64,000 nt of DNA from Spongiimicrobium salis (GTDB taxonomy: Bacteria > Bacteroidota > Bacteroidia > Flavobacteriales > Flavobacteriaceae): contig NZ_JBHEQA010000001.1 of NCBI RefSeq assembly GCF_043678055.1, positions 1,860,001-1,924,000 on the forward strand, in the 5' to 3' direction. The notes beneath the pieces are model-generated. The model had not been told where the DNA came from. It worked only from the letters and a program-made list of their open reading frames with translations, and made no database searches. The translations under genes and the position numbers were made by a program. This document shows positions 24,393 to 33,401 of this stretch, one piece after another. Every line of letters begins with the position of its first letter. The stretch's first letter is position 1.

Positions 24393-24905
24393 CTAAGCAA
24401 CTTCGCGCTCAAAAGCGATAAAATTTACCACTTTTCCATGGTCATTGAACAAAGGTTGCCCTTTGATCCAGCAATTATAGGTACTCCCATCTTTGCGGTA
24501 GTTAAGTACAACGGTTTCAAAAGATTCTTCGTTCTTAATGGCCTTGGCAATCTTTTGGGTAGTTTCTTTAGACGTTAATGCTCCTTGAAACATTTTTGGT
24601 TTTTGTCCTTTGGTTTCTTTGAGCGTATACCCGTTCATGGCAATCATATTGTGCGTGGCATGAACAATATTTAAAGCGGCATCGGTAACCACAATAACTT
24701 CTTTACGGTCAATAAGGGCTTCCTCAAACGCAACGGGTGCACTCCACGAATTTGCTTTTGCTAAGTCTTTTAGGATGTGAAGATCTTTGGCTTCTGCACA
24801 TAGGGCGTCAAAATGTGTACTGTAGAGATCCCAGGAATTCAAGGGAAGATTCTTTAGGTTTTGCCTACTGTAAAACTGATGGGCTGCTGTTTCGTAATTT
24901 TTCAT
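24393..24905 (-). CDS. LOV-like PAS domain protein without photoactive cysteine
   Basis: This protein of 170 residues has a helical N-terminal part and one PAS domain at about residues 70-168. The domain resembles LOV sensors: GYTLKETKGQKPKMFQG takes the place of the usual GxNCRFLQG, and LNYRKDGSTYNCW with FIAFEREV matches the LOV end. The cysteine that binds flavin in LOV proteins is replaced by proline. No output domain is present. The frame runs further upstream to 24980, but the stretch before MKNYETAAHQFY looks non-coding, so ATG 24905 is chosen. The ligand, if any, is unknown. Confidence 0.7.
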   Translation of the reverse strand: MKNYETAAHQFYSRQNLKNLPLNSWDLYSTHFDALCAEAKDLHILKDLAKANSWSAPVAFEEALIDRKEVIVVTDAALNIVHATHNMIAMNGYTLKETKGQKPKMFQGALTSKETTQKIAKAIKNEESFETVVLNYRKDGSTYNCWIKGQPLFNDHGKVVNFIAFEREVA

Positions 24906-25224
24906 AAGATATGAATTAAGAGCTATAATCACAGAGAATCTATACCTTGTTATCGCTATAGACGTATTGCGTATCCGCAATATGGGATTCCTAATTTTAA
25001 CACAATACTACTAAAAGATACCTTAGGGATGCAAATTTAAATGTATGATTAACAGTTTTGTTTAATAAGAAGTCAAAGAGCGGTGTATTTTGGGCCGATA
25101 GCATAAACAAAAAATAACATGAATAGTGGTTTTTTAACTGCTAAAAAGGAATAAAAGTGACTTTCTTGTAACTTTTTTAAGATGGGTTACACCTATAAAT
25201 TGTACTAAAGAAAATACCATTGAT

Positions 25225-25848
25225 ATGAAAAAGGTAACTCCCTATAATACCCTTCAGGAAGCAAGAACGGCATTGGATAACGGAGGACGATTTTATCATC
25301 TGATGACAAAATCCGATGATGGCATTATAGCAAAGACCGAATTGAAAAAGGTGGCTGGTCGTTACAGCAGTAAGCAAAAAATGATACTATTCTTGGAGCT
25401 TGCGATTTCTGATTTGGATGAGAATGGACAAATGCGCATCATAGAGGCATTGGACGAAGATTTAAAAATGGCATATCAAAAATATCGCCCAGAAGTTGTT
25501 GTTCCTTCACAATTACAATCGGAGCGTCTTTTGGGAAAGAGCGTAGTCGTAACAGGTGTTCCTAAACGTGTAGAACGTAAAACAGCGTTTAAGGGGTTCG
25601 TTATGATTCCTATTATGGTCAATAATGTCACTACCTTTTCCATGGTTCCCATTATTGAAGCCTACGATGTCTATGAAATCAAAGAAATGGGAAGCAATGC
25701 TTTTGCCTATATAGCCCATGCAAAAAGTACGGTTAGGTTGGAAGAAAAACCGATGAAAATAGGAGGAGTAGTAAAAGAATTGAAATCTGAGGGAAGTGAA
25801 AAAAACACTGAAAACACCTTTTTGGAAGTGCTATACTATCAGGAATAA
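25225..25848 (+). CDS. Conserved hypothetical protein, 207 residues
   Basis: The family is not recognised. The protein starts MKKVTPYNTLQEARTALDNG, has a basic, helix-rich N-terminal half, and then a hydrophobic patch (FVMIPIMVNNVTTFSMVPII) that may be beta strands and not a membrane helix. The C-terminus is charged. No signal peptide is seen. Codon use is like that of its neighbours, and a strong terminator follows 10 bases behind the stop, so it is a real single gene. Confidence 0.7.
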   Translation: MKKVTPYNTLQEARTALDNGGRFYHLMTKSDDGIIAKTELKKVAGRYSSKQKMILFLELAISDLDENGQMRIIEALDEDLKMAYQKYRPEVVVPSQLQSERLLGKSVVVTGVPKRVERKTAFKGFVMIPIMVNNVTTFSMVPIIEAYDVYEIKEMGSNAFAYIAHAKSTVRLEEKPMKIGGVVKELKSEGSEKNTENTFLEVLYYQE

Positions 25849-25857
25849 AGCGACAGT

Positions 25858-25896
25858 GAAAAGGCCATTGGAAAACAGATTCCGATGGCCTTTTTT
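25858..25896 (+). terminator. Terminator after the 207-residue protein gene
   Basis: 15-bp stem AAAAGGCCATTGGAA/TTCCGATGGCCTTTT with one G-T pair and a T run. Confidence 0.85.
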
Positions 25897-25917
25897 ATAT
25901 AGTGTTTGTTGTGGATT

Positions 25918-27078
25918 CTAAGAAAGTACTTCAAAAACAATAAATTGGTTTAGTTGTGCTCCAAAGGCACTGAAGTTATTATCTGCAACAACGACCAAAG
26001 ATCGGTTTCCATTGGCCAGCTGGGGACCAAAAGTAATCCCTTCAATATTGTCAACGATGGAAGCACTACTTCCAGGAACGGTAGATAATTGTGAGCGAAT
26101 GCTTTCAAAATCAAATAAAAGGGTCTTGGTCGCCGGAGTAAAATCAACATTTTCCAGACTTAATAGGGAAGAAACATCCGTAGCATTGGAGGCATCAACA
26201 CTATAGATGCGTACATTGTTCCCACCATCGTCAAAACCTGAGGCGAAGGAACGCTCCAGAACCAAGAATTTATTTTTCTCATATTCCAATAACTCTACAA
26301 GACCATTTACCGTAAATCCGCCATCGCGGACCACGGGATCCAATTCATAAGCAAATTGTTTTCTAAAATTCCCGCTTTCACGATCGATGAAAGCAATGCG
26401 TACCGGGGAATCTGTTTCAGTTTCAAAAACAGGAGCAGGGCCATCCTGTATCAAAGGCAATTCCATACCCACCCAGAATCCGCTTCCATCATGACTTAAA
26501 GAGAGGCCTTCAAAAGTACCATTGTTTCGTGGGCCTGCATTAGCATCTGGATTCGCTTGAAAGAGTGCTGGCACATTAAAATTCCTAAGATGCGCTCCGG
26601 AAAGAGAAGCTTCGCGAATAAAGGGGTTAACGTTTCTGTCATCCACATAACCTTCGCTGGCCCAAAGAATATTTCCGGTCTTTGGATCAAATCGAATGGC
26701 CTCCGGATCTGCTTCGTTTTCACCGAAAGGATCATTTTGAGGAGTAAGAAGTTCCACTTCGTTAAAAACAGTGACCCCTGTAAAAGCATTAGCGTCAAAA
26801 TCCAATGTGGCCCTGTAGAAACGAATGGGCGCAGTAGGGGCATCACTGATCAAATAATAGTTTCCATTGGCGTAATCTATGCCGGAAAGACCACCGATGA
26901 CATGGCCATTGAAAAGTGTATTGTCCGGGATGATCTGTTCTCCTATGAAGCGTAGGGAACCGATGGTATTTGTATCCCCGTCATCGCCATTTCCTCCACC
27001 TCCGATAAAATCGTCTAGACGATCACAAGAACATAAACACCCTAAGAGCATTGCGTAAAAAAAGAATTGATTTTTCAT
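25918..27078 (-). CDS. Phytase-like esterase domain lipoprotein
   Basis: This 386-residue lipoprotein has a signal peptide with lipobox LLGCLCSCD and a glycine/aspartate-rich spacer (GGGGNGDDGD) after it. It matches the 'esterase-like activity of phytase' beta-propeller family: GGLSGIDYANGNYYLISDAP near the start, the FDPKTGNILWASEGY block, NNGTFEGLSLSHDGSGFWVG, and a late NIEGITFGP. It is probably anchored in the outer membrane and may act on a phosphorylated or ester substrate. The activity of this family is poorly known. Confidence 0.8.
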   Translation of the reverse strand: MKNQFFFYAMLLGCLCSCDRLDDFIGGGGNGDDGDTNTIGSLRFIGEQIIPDNTLFNGHVIGGLSGIDYANGNYYLISDAPTAPIRFYRATLDFDANAFTGVTVFNEVELLTPQNDPFGENEADPEAIRFDPKTGNILWASEGYVDDRNVNPFIREASLSGAHLRNFNVPALFQANPDANAGPRNNGTFEGLSLSHDGSGFWVGMELPLIQDGPAPVFETETDSPVRIAFIDRESGNFRKQFAYELDPVVRDGGFTVNGLVELLEYEKNKFLVLERSFASGFDDGGNNVRIYSVDASNATDVSSLLSLENVDFTPATKTLLFDFESIRSQLSTVPGSSASIVDNIEGITFGPQLANGNRSLVVVADNNFSAFGAQLNQFIVFEVLS

Positions 27079-27179
27079 GATTGTAATTTTTCCCGAAATA
27101 ATAGGTTGAAGATTACTTAGGGATGAGGATAGTGTTAAGTTATTTTAACGCCAAAGCCCAATGTGTTAAGAATAAGAGA

Positions 27180-28280
27180 TCAAAACTCAAATTTTAACTG
27201 TACCGTGATGGTTTTTTCCTCTTCTTCAGCTGTTTTCTCTTTTTTATCGGTGTTGAGGTTGGCCAGGGAAATACCCAGAAGACGCACGGAATTTTCTAAT
27301 TTTTCCTGGTATAAGAGCTCCTTGGCGGTTTCTAAAATAAGATTCTTGTCCGCAATATAGTAGGGAAGTGTCTTGCTGCGCGTTTGCAGGGTGAAGTCGC
27401 TATATTTTATTTTTAAGGTGATGGTCTTTCCGGCCAGTTTGGATTTTTGTAGGCGTTTTTCTAGTTCCGTTGCAATATTATCCAAACGTTCCATCATAAA
27501 GATTTCACTGCTTAGATTTTCCCGAAAAGTGCGTTCCGCTCCTACAGATTTTGGAGTGCGATGAGGTTTCACCGGACTGTTATGAATACCGCGGACTACT
27601 TGATAATAGTGTTTCCCACTTTTGCCAAACTGGTTTTCTAGAAAGTCCAGAGATTTTTCTTTGAGGTCTTTCCCCGTAAAAATACCGAGTTGATACATTT
27701 TCTCTGCAGTGACTTTGCCCACCCCGTAGAACTTACGGATTTCCAGTTCTTCCAAAAAGGCAAGGACTTCTTCGGGATTAACGGTTTTTTGGCCGTTGGG
27801 TTTATTGATGTCGCTGGCTACTTTTGCGATAAATTTATTGATGGAAATCCCAGCTGACGCGCGCAGATTGAGCTCTGTATAGATGCGTTCACGAATTTCC
27901 TTGGCAATCAAGGTAGCGGATGGGTTTCCTTTTTTGTTTACGGTAACATCCAGATATGCCTCATCTAAAGAAAGGGGTTCTACAAGATCGGTATATTCAT
28001 AAAATATGGCTCTGATTTTCTGGGAAATTTCCTTGTATCGGGCAAACCGCGGCCGCACAAAAATAAGATGTGGGCAGTTTTTTTTGGCAATATAACTGCT
28101 CATGGCGCTCCGAACACCAAATTTTCGGGCTTCATAACTAGCCGCGGAGACTACTCCTCTTTTTTCACTTCCCCCAACGGCAATGGCCTTCCCAATGAGC
28201 TCTGGATTGTCCAATTGCTCCACGGAAGCATAAAATGCATCCATGTCCACGTGAATAATTTTTCGCAAGGGAATATCCAT
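27180..28280 (-). CDS. dinB: DNA polymerase IV
   Basis: This 366-residue Y-family polymerase carries out error-prone translesion synthesis. The metal-binding motifs are HVDMDAFYASVEQ at residues 10-22 and PLSLDEAYLDVT near 102. The RASAGISINKFIAKVASD segment and the little-finger domain are present. It lacks a clear beta-clamp motif of the usual kind; the C-terminus ends TVQLKFEF, which may do that job. An exact TAAATTTG box ends only five bases before the ATG, so the mRNA could be nearly leaderless. Confidence 0.93.
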   Translation of the reverse strand: MDIPLRKIIHVDMDAFYASVEQLDNPELIGKAIAVGGSEKRGVVSAASYEARKFGVRSAMSSYIAKKNCPHLIFVRPRFARYKEISQKIRAIFYEYTDLVEPLSLDEAYLDVTVNKKGNPSATLIAKEIRERIYTELNLRASAGISINKFIAKVASDINKPNGQKTVNPEEVLAFLEELEIRKFYGVGKVTAEKMYQLGIFTGKDLKEKSLDFLENQFGKSGKHYYQVVRGIHNSPVKPHRTPKSVGAERTFRENLSSEIFMMERLDNIATELEKRLQKSKLAGKTITLKIKYSDFTLQTRSKTLPYYIADKNLILETAKELLYQEKLENSVRLLGISLANLNTDKKEKTAEEEEKTITVQLKFEF

Positions 28281-28380
28281 ACTACAAATTTAAGCGATAT
28301 CTTAGTTCTAGGATGATGTATTAAGGATAGAAGAAAAAAATGTCCCTCCAAAAGAGAATTGGAACAGCTTACTACATACA

Positions 28381-28854
28381 ATGATTGAAATAGAACGCAA
28401 ATTTTTGGTAAATTCCGATGCCTATAAGCAACAAGCTTTTCGCAAAGAACGCATTGTTCAAGGGTTTCTAAATACGGCCCCGGAGCGGACCGTTAGAATA
28501 CGAATACAGGGAGAAAAAGCGTATCTTACCATCAAAGGAAAGTCCAACAAACAAGGGACCTCACGTTTTGAATGGGAGAAGGTCATTCCAAAAACGGATG
28601 CAGAAGCCTTATTGCCCTTGTGCGAGAAAGGTGTGATTGAGAAAGTGCGTTATCACGTGTCGTGTGAAGATCATGTCTATGAAGTGGATGAGTTTTTTGG
28701 AGACAATGCGGGACTTGTTATTGCAGAAATAGAATTAAGACATGAAGATGAGGCCTTTACCCGACTGGATTGGTTGGGGAGAGAGGTTACTGGAGACACC
28801 AGATATTATAATTCACAATTGAGCAAACAACCCTATAACACTTGGAACAAATGA
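28381..28854 (+). CDS. CYTH-domain triphosphate tunnel protein
   Basis: This 157-residue protein begins with MIEIERKFLVN, the ExExK signature of the CYTH fold. Basic and acidic tunnel residues follow (RTVRIRIQGEKAYLTIKG, YEVDEFFGDNAGLVIAEIEL). Members hydrolyse inorganic triphosphate or thiamine triphosphate or make cAMP; a triphosphatase role is most likely in this short bacterial form. It overlaps the next gene by ATGA. Confidence 0.88.
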   Translation: MIEIERKFLVNSDAYKQQAFRKERIVQGFLNTAPERTVRIRIQGEKAYLTIKGKSNKQGTSRFEWEKVIPKTDAEALLPLCEKGVIEKVRYHVSCEDHVYEVDEFFGDNAGLVIAEIELRHEDEAFTRLDWLGREVTGDTRYYNSQLSKQPYNTWNK

Positions 28855-29345
28855 AATATCTTTATGTAGTTATTCTTGCCATGGTATTCTTTTCCTGTAA
28901 GCAAGAACAAGGAAAGGTAGAAAAGCTTATGGAAGAACAGACGGAAGCCTCTAAAAAATCCATGGCCGAGGTGAAGGAGGAATTAAGCAGGAAAGGATTT
29001 CAGATTTTTGATTATGTAGATGAGGAAACCAAAGATACGGTGATTATGCAACAGTATTTTATTGCTTTTCTAAAGCGTGGTCCTAATCGGAGTCAACCCA
29101 AAGCTGAGGCAGATAGTCTACAGAAATTGCATCTGGCCCATTTAGGAAAGATGTACAAAGAAGGTTATGCGGATATTTCCGGACCATTTGGGGATGATGG
29201 GGAAATTCGTGGAATTACCATATACAATACACCCACCCAAAACATGGCAGACAGCCTTGCTAATGCCGATCCTATGGTAAAAGCAGGGAGACTGGTCATT
29301 GAAATGCATCCATGGTGGGCGGCAAAGGGCTTTCCTTTGCGTTAA
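28851..29345 (+). CDS. Lipoprotein with YciI-like domain
   Basis: This protein of 164 residues has a short signal peptide with lipobox VFFSC (Cys at about residue 15) and a coiled, charged linker (EKLMEEQTEASKKSMAEVKE). A YciI-like ferredoxin fold follows at about residues 60-160, with FIAFLKRGPNRSQ, the HLAHLGKMYKEG motif and a closing MHPWWAAKGF. A TTG nine bases upstream is in frame; the ATG that overlaps the stop of the CYTH gene (ATGA) is the better start. The function of exported YciI-like proteins is unknown. Confidence 0.75.
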   Translation: MKYLYVVILAMVFFSCKQEQGKVEKLMEEQTEASKKSMAEVKEELSRKGFQIFDYVDEETKDTVIMQQYFIAFLKRGPNRSQPKAEADSLQKLHLAHLGKMYKEGYADISGPFGDDGEIRGITIYNTPTQNMADSLANADPMVKAGRLVIEMHPWWAAKGFPLR

Positions 29346-29351
29346 CCATAG

Positions 29352-29837
29352 CTATTCCACTACAATACGTATCCTAAAATCAATAGTGTCTTCAACAATG
29401 GTGATATCAGTACCATTATAGGTGCCACTGATAGGGATAAAATAAGAGAGGCCGCAGGGTAGGTTCTGGCGTTGGGCCGTAAACTGCAACTCGTCGGTAA
29501 CCATGTCTGTCAATTGTATGCGATAGGTTTCTGTTTCAGAACGTGGGAGAGCTATCCACAAGGTATAATTAAAGGGGTTGTTTTCGGGCATTTCTTCATC
29601 CATTCTCGGTAAAATAACCCCACCACCAACGCTGCCATCGGCACGTAAGATCTCAATATCATCGGCATTGAAGGTTTCGTTTCTAATCAGGTTATTACCA
29701 TCGGCATCTACATAGGTTATGGTAATGATAGGAATGGCAGGATCAAATAGTGCGCAATCTACAATCTCATCATCAACATTTCTTAAACAGGATGACATTA
29801 TAAGCAAGAGCACTGGGAGCAATAGCTTCTTTGGCAT
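29352..29837 (-). CDS. Hypothetical lipoprotein
   Basis: This protein of 161 residues has signal peptide MPKKLLLPVLLLIMSSC and then a beta-rich domain (IPIITITYVDADGNNLIRN). It could be a small immunoglobulin-like or carboxypeptidase-regulatory-like fold. The upstream ATG at 29858 is in frame, but the signal peptide fits the ATG at 29837 better. It converges on the YciI-like lipoprotein gene with only six bases between. No known family is recognised. Confidence 0.65.
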   Translation of the reverse strand: MPKKLLLPVLLLIMSSCLRNVDDEIVDCALFDPAIPIITITYVDADGNNLIRNETFNADDIEILRADGSVGGGVILPRMDEEMPENNPFNYTLWIALPRSETETYRIQLTDMVTDELQFTAQRQNLPCGLSYFIPISGTYNGTDITIVEDTIDFRIRIVVE

Positions 29838-29896
29838 ATCTTTTATTAGAAGATGCACGTGCCAAGAAAAGGTTGCTTCTATTTAAAATGTGAAAT

Positions 29897-30292
29897 TTAT
29901 TGGCCGTAGATACCTTCTTTATTGATTACGGGAAGAGTAGTCAAAGCAGCTGCATTCACTGTATTTTTAGAAAAGTGATATTTGCGTTCGTACATTTTAT
30001 TGTCCGCAAAAAAAGTGACATAAAACTCATTGTTAAGCCCAAGAACTTCTTCTTGGACGTTCTCTATTTTTTCGAAAGATTTAGCCCCTACAACCTCAAT
30101 AGCATGACGCATGGTAGATGTTTTACGATCAGCATCATGCCCTTTAGACATCACCAATACCATTTCAATGGGGTCATTTCTGTGATTGATGATATAGGCA
30201 TTCCATTCCTTATCCAGAAATTCTTCGTTCCATTCATGGACAAGGGCAACAGATACCTCTTTTGCAATAGGAATTTCAATATCTTTTTTCAC
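29897..30292 (-). CDS. Conserved hypothetical protein, 131 residues
   Basis: No family is recognised. The protein is cytoplasmic by appearance (no signal peptide), with a mixed alpha/beta pattern and a basic-aromatic stretch MYERKYHFSKN. It ends in INKEGIYGQ. It lies 29 bases behind pheS on the same strand and is probably cotranscribed with it. Confidence 0.65.
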   Translation of the reverse strand: MKKDIEIPIAKEVSVALVHEWNEEFLDKEWNAYIINHRNDPIEMVLVMSKGHDADRKTSTMRHAIEVVGAKSFEKIENVQEEVLGLNNEFYVTFFADNKMYERKYHFSKNTVNAAALTTLPVINKEGIYGQ

Positions 30293-30321
30293 GGATGATA
30301 GCTATTTATTCTCGGAATTTT

Positions 30322-31341
30322 TTACAGCGCGCTTTTGAACTGTTCTAAAAAGCGCACATCATTTTCGCTCAATAACCTGATATCTGAAATTTGGTGGAGC
30401 AGTAATGCAATTCTATCGATGCCCATTCCGAACGCAAATCCGGAATATTCTTCGGCATCAATACCGCAATTGGTCAACACATTTGGGTCTACCATACCGC
30501 ATCCCATGATTTCCAGCCACCCGGTTCCCTTGGTCATTTTATAATCGGTCTCCGTCTCCAATCCCCAGTATACATCTACTTCTGCACTAGGTTCCGTAAA
30601 TGGGAAATAGGAAGGGCGTAGTCGGATTTTTGACTTTCCGAAAAGCTCGGTGGTGAAAAATTGAAGGGTTTGTTTTAAATCGGCAAAAGAAACTCCCTTA
30701 TCAATATAGAGACCCTCCACTTGATGGAAAAAACAATGGGAACGTGCAGATATCGCTTCATTGCGATAGACCCGCCCCGGAGAAATGGTTCTAATGGGAG
30801 GTTGATTGTTCTCCATATAGCGTACTTGTACTGATGAAGTATGCGTACGTAGGAGGATATCCGGATCAGTTTGAATAAAAAAAGTATCCTGCATATCTCT
30901 TGCAGGGTGATATTCGGGAAGGTTCAGTGCTGTAAAATTGTGCCAATCGTCTTCTATTTCAGGACCTTCGGATACATTGAACCCAATTCTGGAGAAGATA
31001 TCAATGATTTGATTCTTTACGATAGATATAGGATGCCTTGCCCCAAGCGTAATGGGCTCTCCAGGACGCGTAAGATCTCCATAAGCAGAAACGCTTTCTG
31101 TGTTATTCTCCAAAGCCTCCTTTAAAGAATTTACCTTGGCCGTAGCTTTTTGCTTCAAGGTATTGATGGTCTGCCCAAATTCCTTTTTTTGGTCGTTGGG
31201 TACATTTTTAAACTCGGCAAAGAAATCATTCATCAATCCCTTTTTTCCTAAATACTTCACGCGGAAAGCCTCAATAGCTTCCTTTTGGGTACTGGAAAAT
31301 TCTTCTACGGCCGCAATATGTTCCTTTATCTTATCAATCAT
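30322..31341 (-). CDS. pheS: Phenylalanyl-tRNA synthetase alpha subunit
   Basis: This 339-residue class II aminoacyl-tRNA synthetase subunit has an N-terminal coiled coil (about residues 1-85). A catalytic core follows with HPISIVKNQIIDIF, the class II motif 2 region SPGRVYRNEAISARSHCFFH, and motif 3 in GFAFGMGIDRIALL. It charges tRNA-Phe together with PheT, whose gene is not in this window. Length and start are typical. Confidence 0.96.
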   Translation of the reverse strand: MIDKIKEHIAAVEEFSSTQKEAIEAFRVKYLGKKGLMNDFFAEFKNVPNDQKKEFGQTINTLKQKATAKVNSLKEALENNTESVSAYGDLTRPGEPITLGARHPISIVKNQIIDIFSRIGFNVSEGPEIEDDWHNFTALNLPEYHPARDMQDTFFIQTDPDILLRTHTSSVQVRYMENNQPPIRTISPGRVYRNEAISARSHCFFHQVEGLYIDKGVSFADLKQTLQFFTTELFGKSKIRLRPSYFPFTEPSAEVDVYWGLETETDYKMTKGTGWLEIMGCGMVDPNVLTNCGIDAEEYSGFAFGMGIDRIALLLHQISDIRLLSENDVRFLEQFKSAL

Positions 31342-31437
31342 TCTTGAAAAACTATGAACCGCAAATTTAAAAACTTTTGAGCAGCTATAGGTAGATTATT
31401 TATCAAATAGTAATGCAAATGCATGCGGAAGGGCCAA

Positions 31438-33285
31438 TTAAGCGGAAGCGGTATCCGAAACATGGGACTTGATCCAATCCAAACAAGGGTCAAAAGTCTT
31501 GAATATACGTTCTTCAGGAATAAGATCAGGAACAATATCAATGCGTTTCAATAAGTACAACGGCTGTTTTTGAACGCCTACAATACTTGTCTTAACACCT
31601 TTCTGTTGCAAGTTTAAGATAATATCTTCCAGGGTATAGAGTCCCGATTGATCAATATAAGGAACATGATCCATACGTAATATCACCAATTTTGCCGTTT
31701 CGGGAATTTGCTTGGACAGTTGTTGGATGTCATTGGTTGCCCCAAAAAATAAGGGGCCGGAAAGATGTTTGATAAAAACTTCTTCTTTTAAATTGTCCGG
31801 GAAGGCGCTTTCGTCATCCCATAGACCATCATCTGCTTCTTCTATGCTTTTTATCTTGGATTTATCCGCGGTAACGTCCCCCATTTTTTTCATAAAAATT
31901 AGGGAGGCCAAAACCAAACCGATACCAACGGCACTGACCAAATCCCAAAAAACCGAGAGTACCAACACCAAAAGCATGACTACAATTTCACTTTTTGGTA
32001 AATTGGGAATGGCTTTAAGCCCTTTATAGTCCATTACCCCAATACCTACCGTAATCAAAATCCCAGCAAGGACGGCTGCTGGAATTTGCGAAGCTACAGG
32101 TCCTAAGGCCAGAAGAATAATCAGTAATAGCAGTGCTGCAGTAATTCCGGAAAGACGTCCTTTACCTCCGGCATTGATATTGACCACTGTACGTATTGTT
32201 GCTCCGGCTCCAGGAATCCCCCCAAAGATAGACGCAATACTGTTTCCTATACCTTGACCTACCAATTCCTTATTGGGATTATGATTGGTTTTGGTCATGT
32301 TGTCTGCAACTATGGAGGTCAATAAAGAATCAATGGCACCTAAAAATGCCAAGGAGAGTGCCGTAAAGAAATAGGGAGATACTTGCCCCAAACTAAAATT
32401 GGTAAACATTTCCAAATGTGGAAGGGGAAAACCAGAAGGGATCTCTTCAATAGATCGATAGTCCAGGCCTAAAAAATAAGCAGCCCCAGAGACGGTAAGA
32501 AGGGCTATTAAAGTGCTTGGAATGGCTTTTGTGATTCGTTTAAACCCGAATATGATGATAATAGTGACCAAAGCCAGGGCAAATTCCATCCAATCAATAT
32601 TTTTAAGCGCCCGTGGAAGAACCTTTATGGTGCCGAATACAGATTTAGCGCTATTTTTGGCAATGGTTCTGGATTTATCTACAATTGCTGCGTCCGTAAT
32701 CTCGCTTCCGCGTTTTTCCGTTTCTGAAAAATCTTCCAAAACAAGATAGTCTTTTCCAACCTCTTCCTTTAAGATTTTTTGCAGGATTGCTTCCTTGGCC
32801 TGAGGTTGAAATTTGTTGACATAATCTGTGTCTTCTTTAGGATAGTAACCAAGTGCGGGCAACAATTGGGTAATGAGGATAATAACCCCAATAGCGGTCA
32901 TAAAACCAGAGACTATGGGATATGGGATGTATTTGATGTATTTTCCTATTTTGGCAAAACCCAATGCGATCTGTATGAGTCCGGCTAACAAAAAGACCAA
33001 TAAAATGGAGGGCAGTGCTTTTTCGACATCGCCATCATTTGAAGCAATAATACCAGAGATGATCAATACACTTACAGCGGTCATTGGTGCTGTTGGGCCA
33101 CTGATCTGTGTTGGCGTACCTCCAAAGAGTGCTGCAAAAAAGCCAATAAAAATGGCGCCGTACAGTCCGGCATCTGGGCCTAGACCCGAAGAAACCCCAA
33201 AAGCCAATGCCAAGGGCAGTGCTACAATTCCTGAAGTAATCCCCCCAAATAAATCTCCTCTAAAATTGGAAAAAAAGTTTTTCAT
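31438..33285 (-). CDS. SulP-family anion transporter with STAS domain
   Basis: This 615-residue membrane protein shows the SulP fold: an N-terminal DLFGGITSGIVALPLALAFG and the signature block ISGPTAPMTAVSVL. The NSIASIFGGIPGAGATIRT segment precedes a C-terminal STAS domain at about residues 490-605 (LSGPLFFGATNDIQQL). SulP proteins carry sulfate, bicarbonate or other anions. A charged insert at about residues 160-215 is longer than in the second SulP protein here. The carbonic anhydrase gene and a second SulP gene next to it suggest bicarbonate or another inorganic carbon species as the substrate; this is inference. Confidence 0.88.
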   Translation of the reverse strand: MKNFFSNFRGDLFGGITSGIVALPLALAFGVSSGLGPDAGLYGAIFIGFFAALFGGTPTQISGPTAPMTAVSVLIISGIIASNDGDVEKALPSILLVFLLAGLIQIALGFAKIGKYIKYIPYPIVSGFMTAIGVIILITQLLPALGYYPKEDTDYVNKFQPQAKEAILQKILKEEVGKDYLVLEDFSETEKRGSEITDAAIVDKSRTIAKNSAKSVFGTIKVLPRALKNIDWMEFALALVTIIIIFGFKRITKAIPSTLIALLTVSGAAYFLGLDYRSIEEIPSGFPLPHLEMFTNFSLGQVSPYFFTALSLAFLGAIDSLLTSIVADNMTKTNHNPNKELVGQGIGNSIASIFGGIPGAGATIRTVVNINAGGKGRLSGITAALLLLIILLALGPVASQIPAAVLAGILITVGIGVMDYKGLKAIPNLPKSEIVVMLLVLVLSVFWDLVSAVGIGLVLASLIFMKKMGDVTADKSKIKSIEEADDGLWDDESAFPDNLKEEVFIKHLSGPLFFGATNDIQQLSKQIPETAKLVILRMDHVPYIDQSGLYTLEDIILNLQQKGVKTSIVGVQKQPLYLLKRIDIVPDLIPEERIFKTFDPCLDWIKSHVSDTASA

Positions 33286-33331
33286 AGAAATAAGAAGCTA
33301 AAATTGTGGGTAAGATATCATTTTTTAGAAG

Positions 33332-33365
33332 AAAAGCCCAATCTCGTAAGGAGATTGGGCTTTTT
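33332..33365 (-). terminator. Terminator between carbonic anhydrase and SulP genes
   Basis: 14-bp stem AAAAGCCCAATCTC/GAGATTGGGCTTTT with a loop of five bases and flanking T or A runs. It stands between the two genes, so the 615-residue SulP gene may be transcribed separately. Confidence 0.8.
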
Positions 33366-33401
33366 ATCTGTGGAAAGCAAAAACGCTTTAAAATAGGAAT
33401 G

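Noticed and set aside
24906..24980. N-terminal extension of the PAS protein
   Set aside because: The stretch lies in a region with AT-rich intergenic character, and the product starts better at MKNYETAAH.
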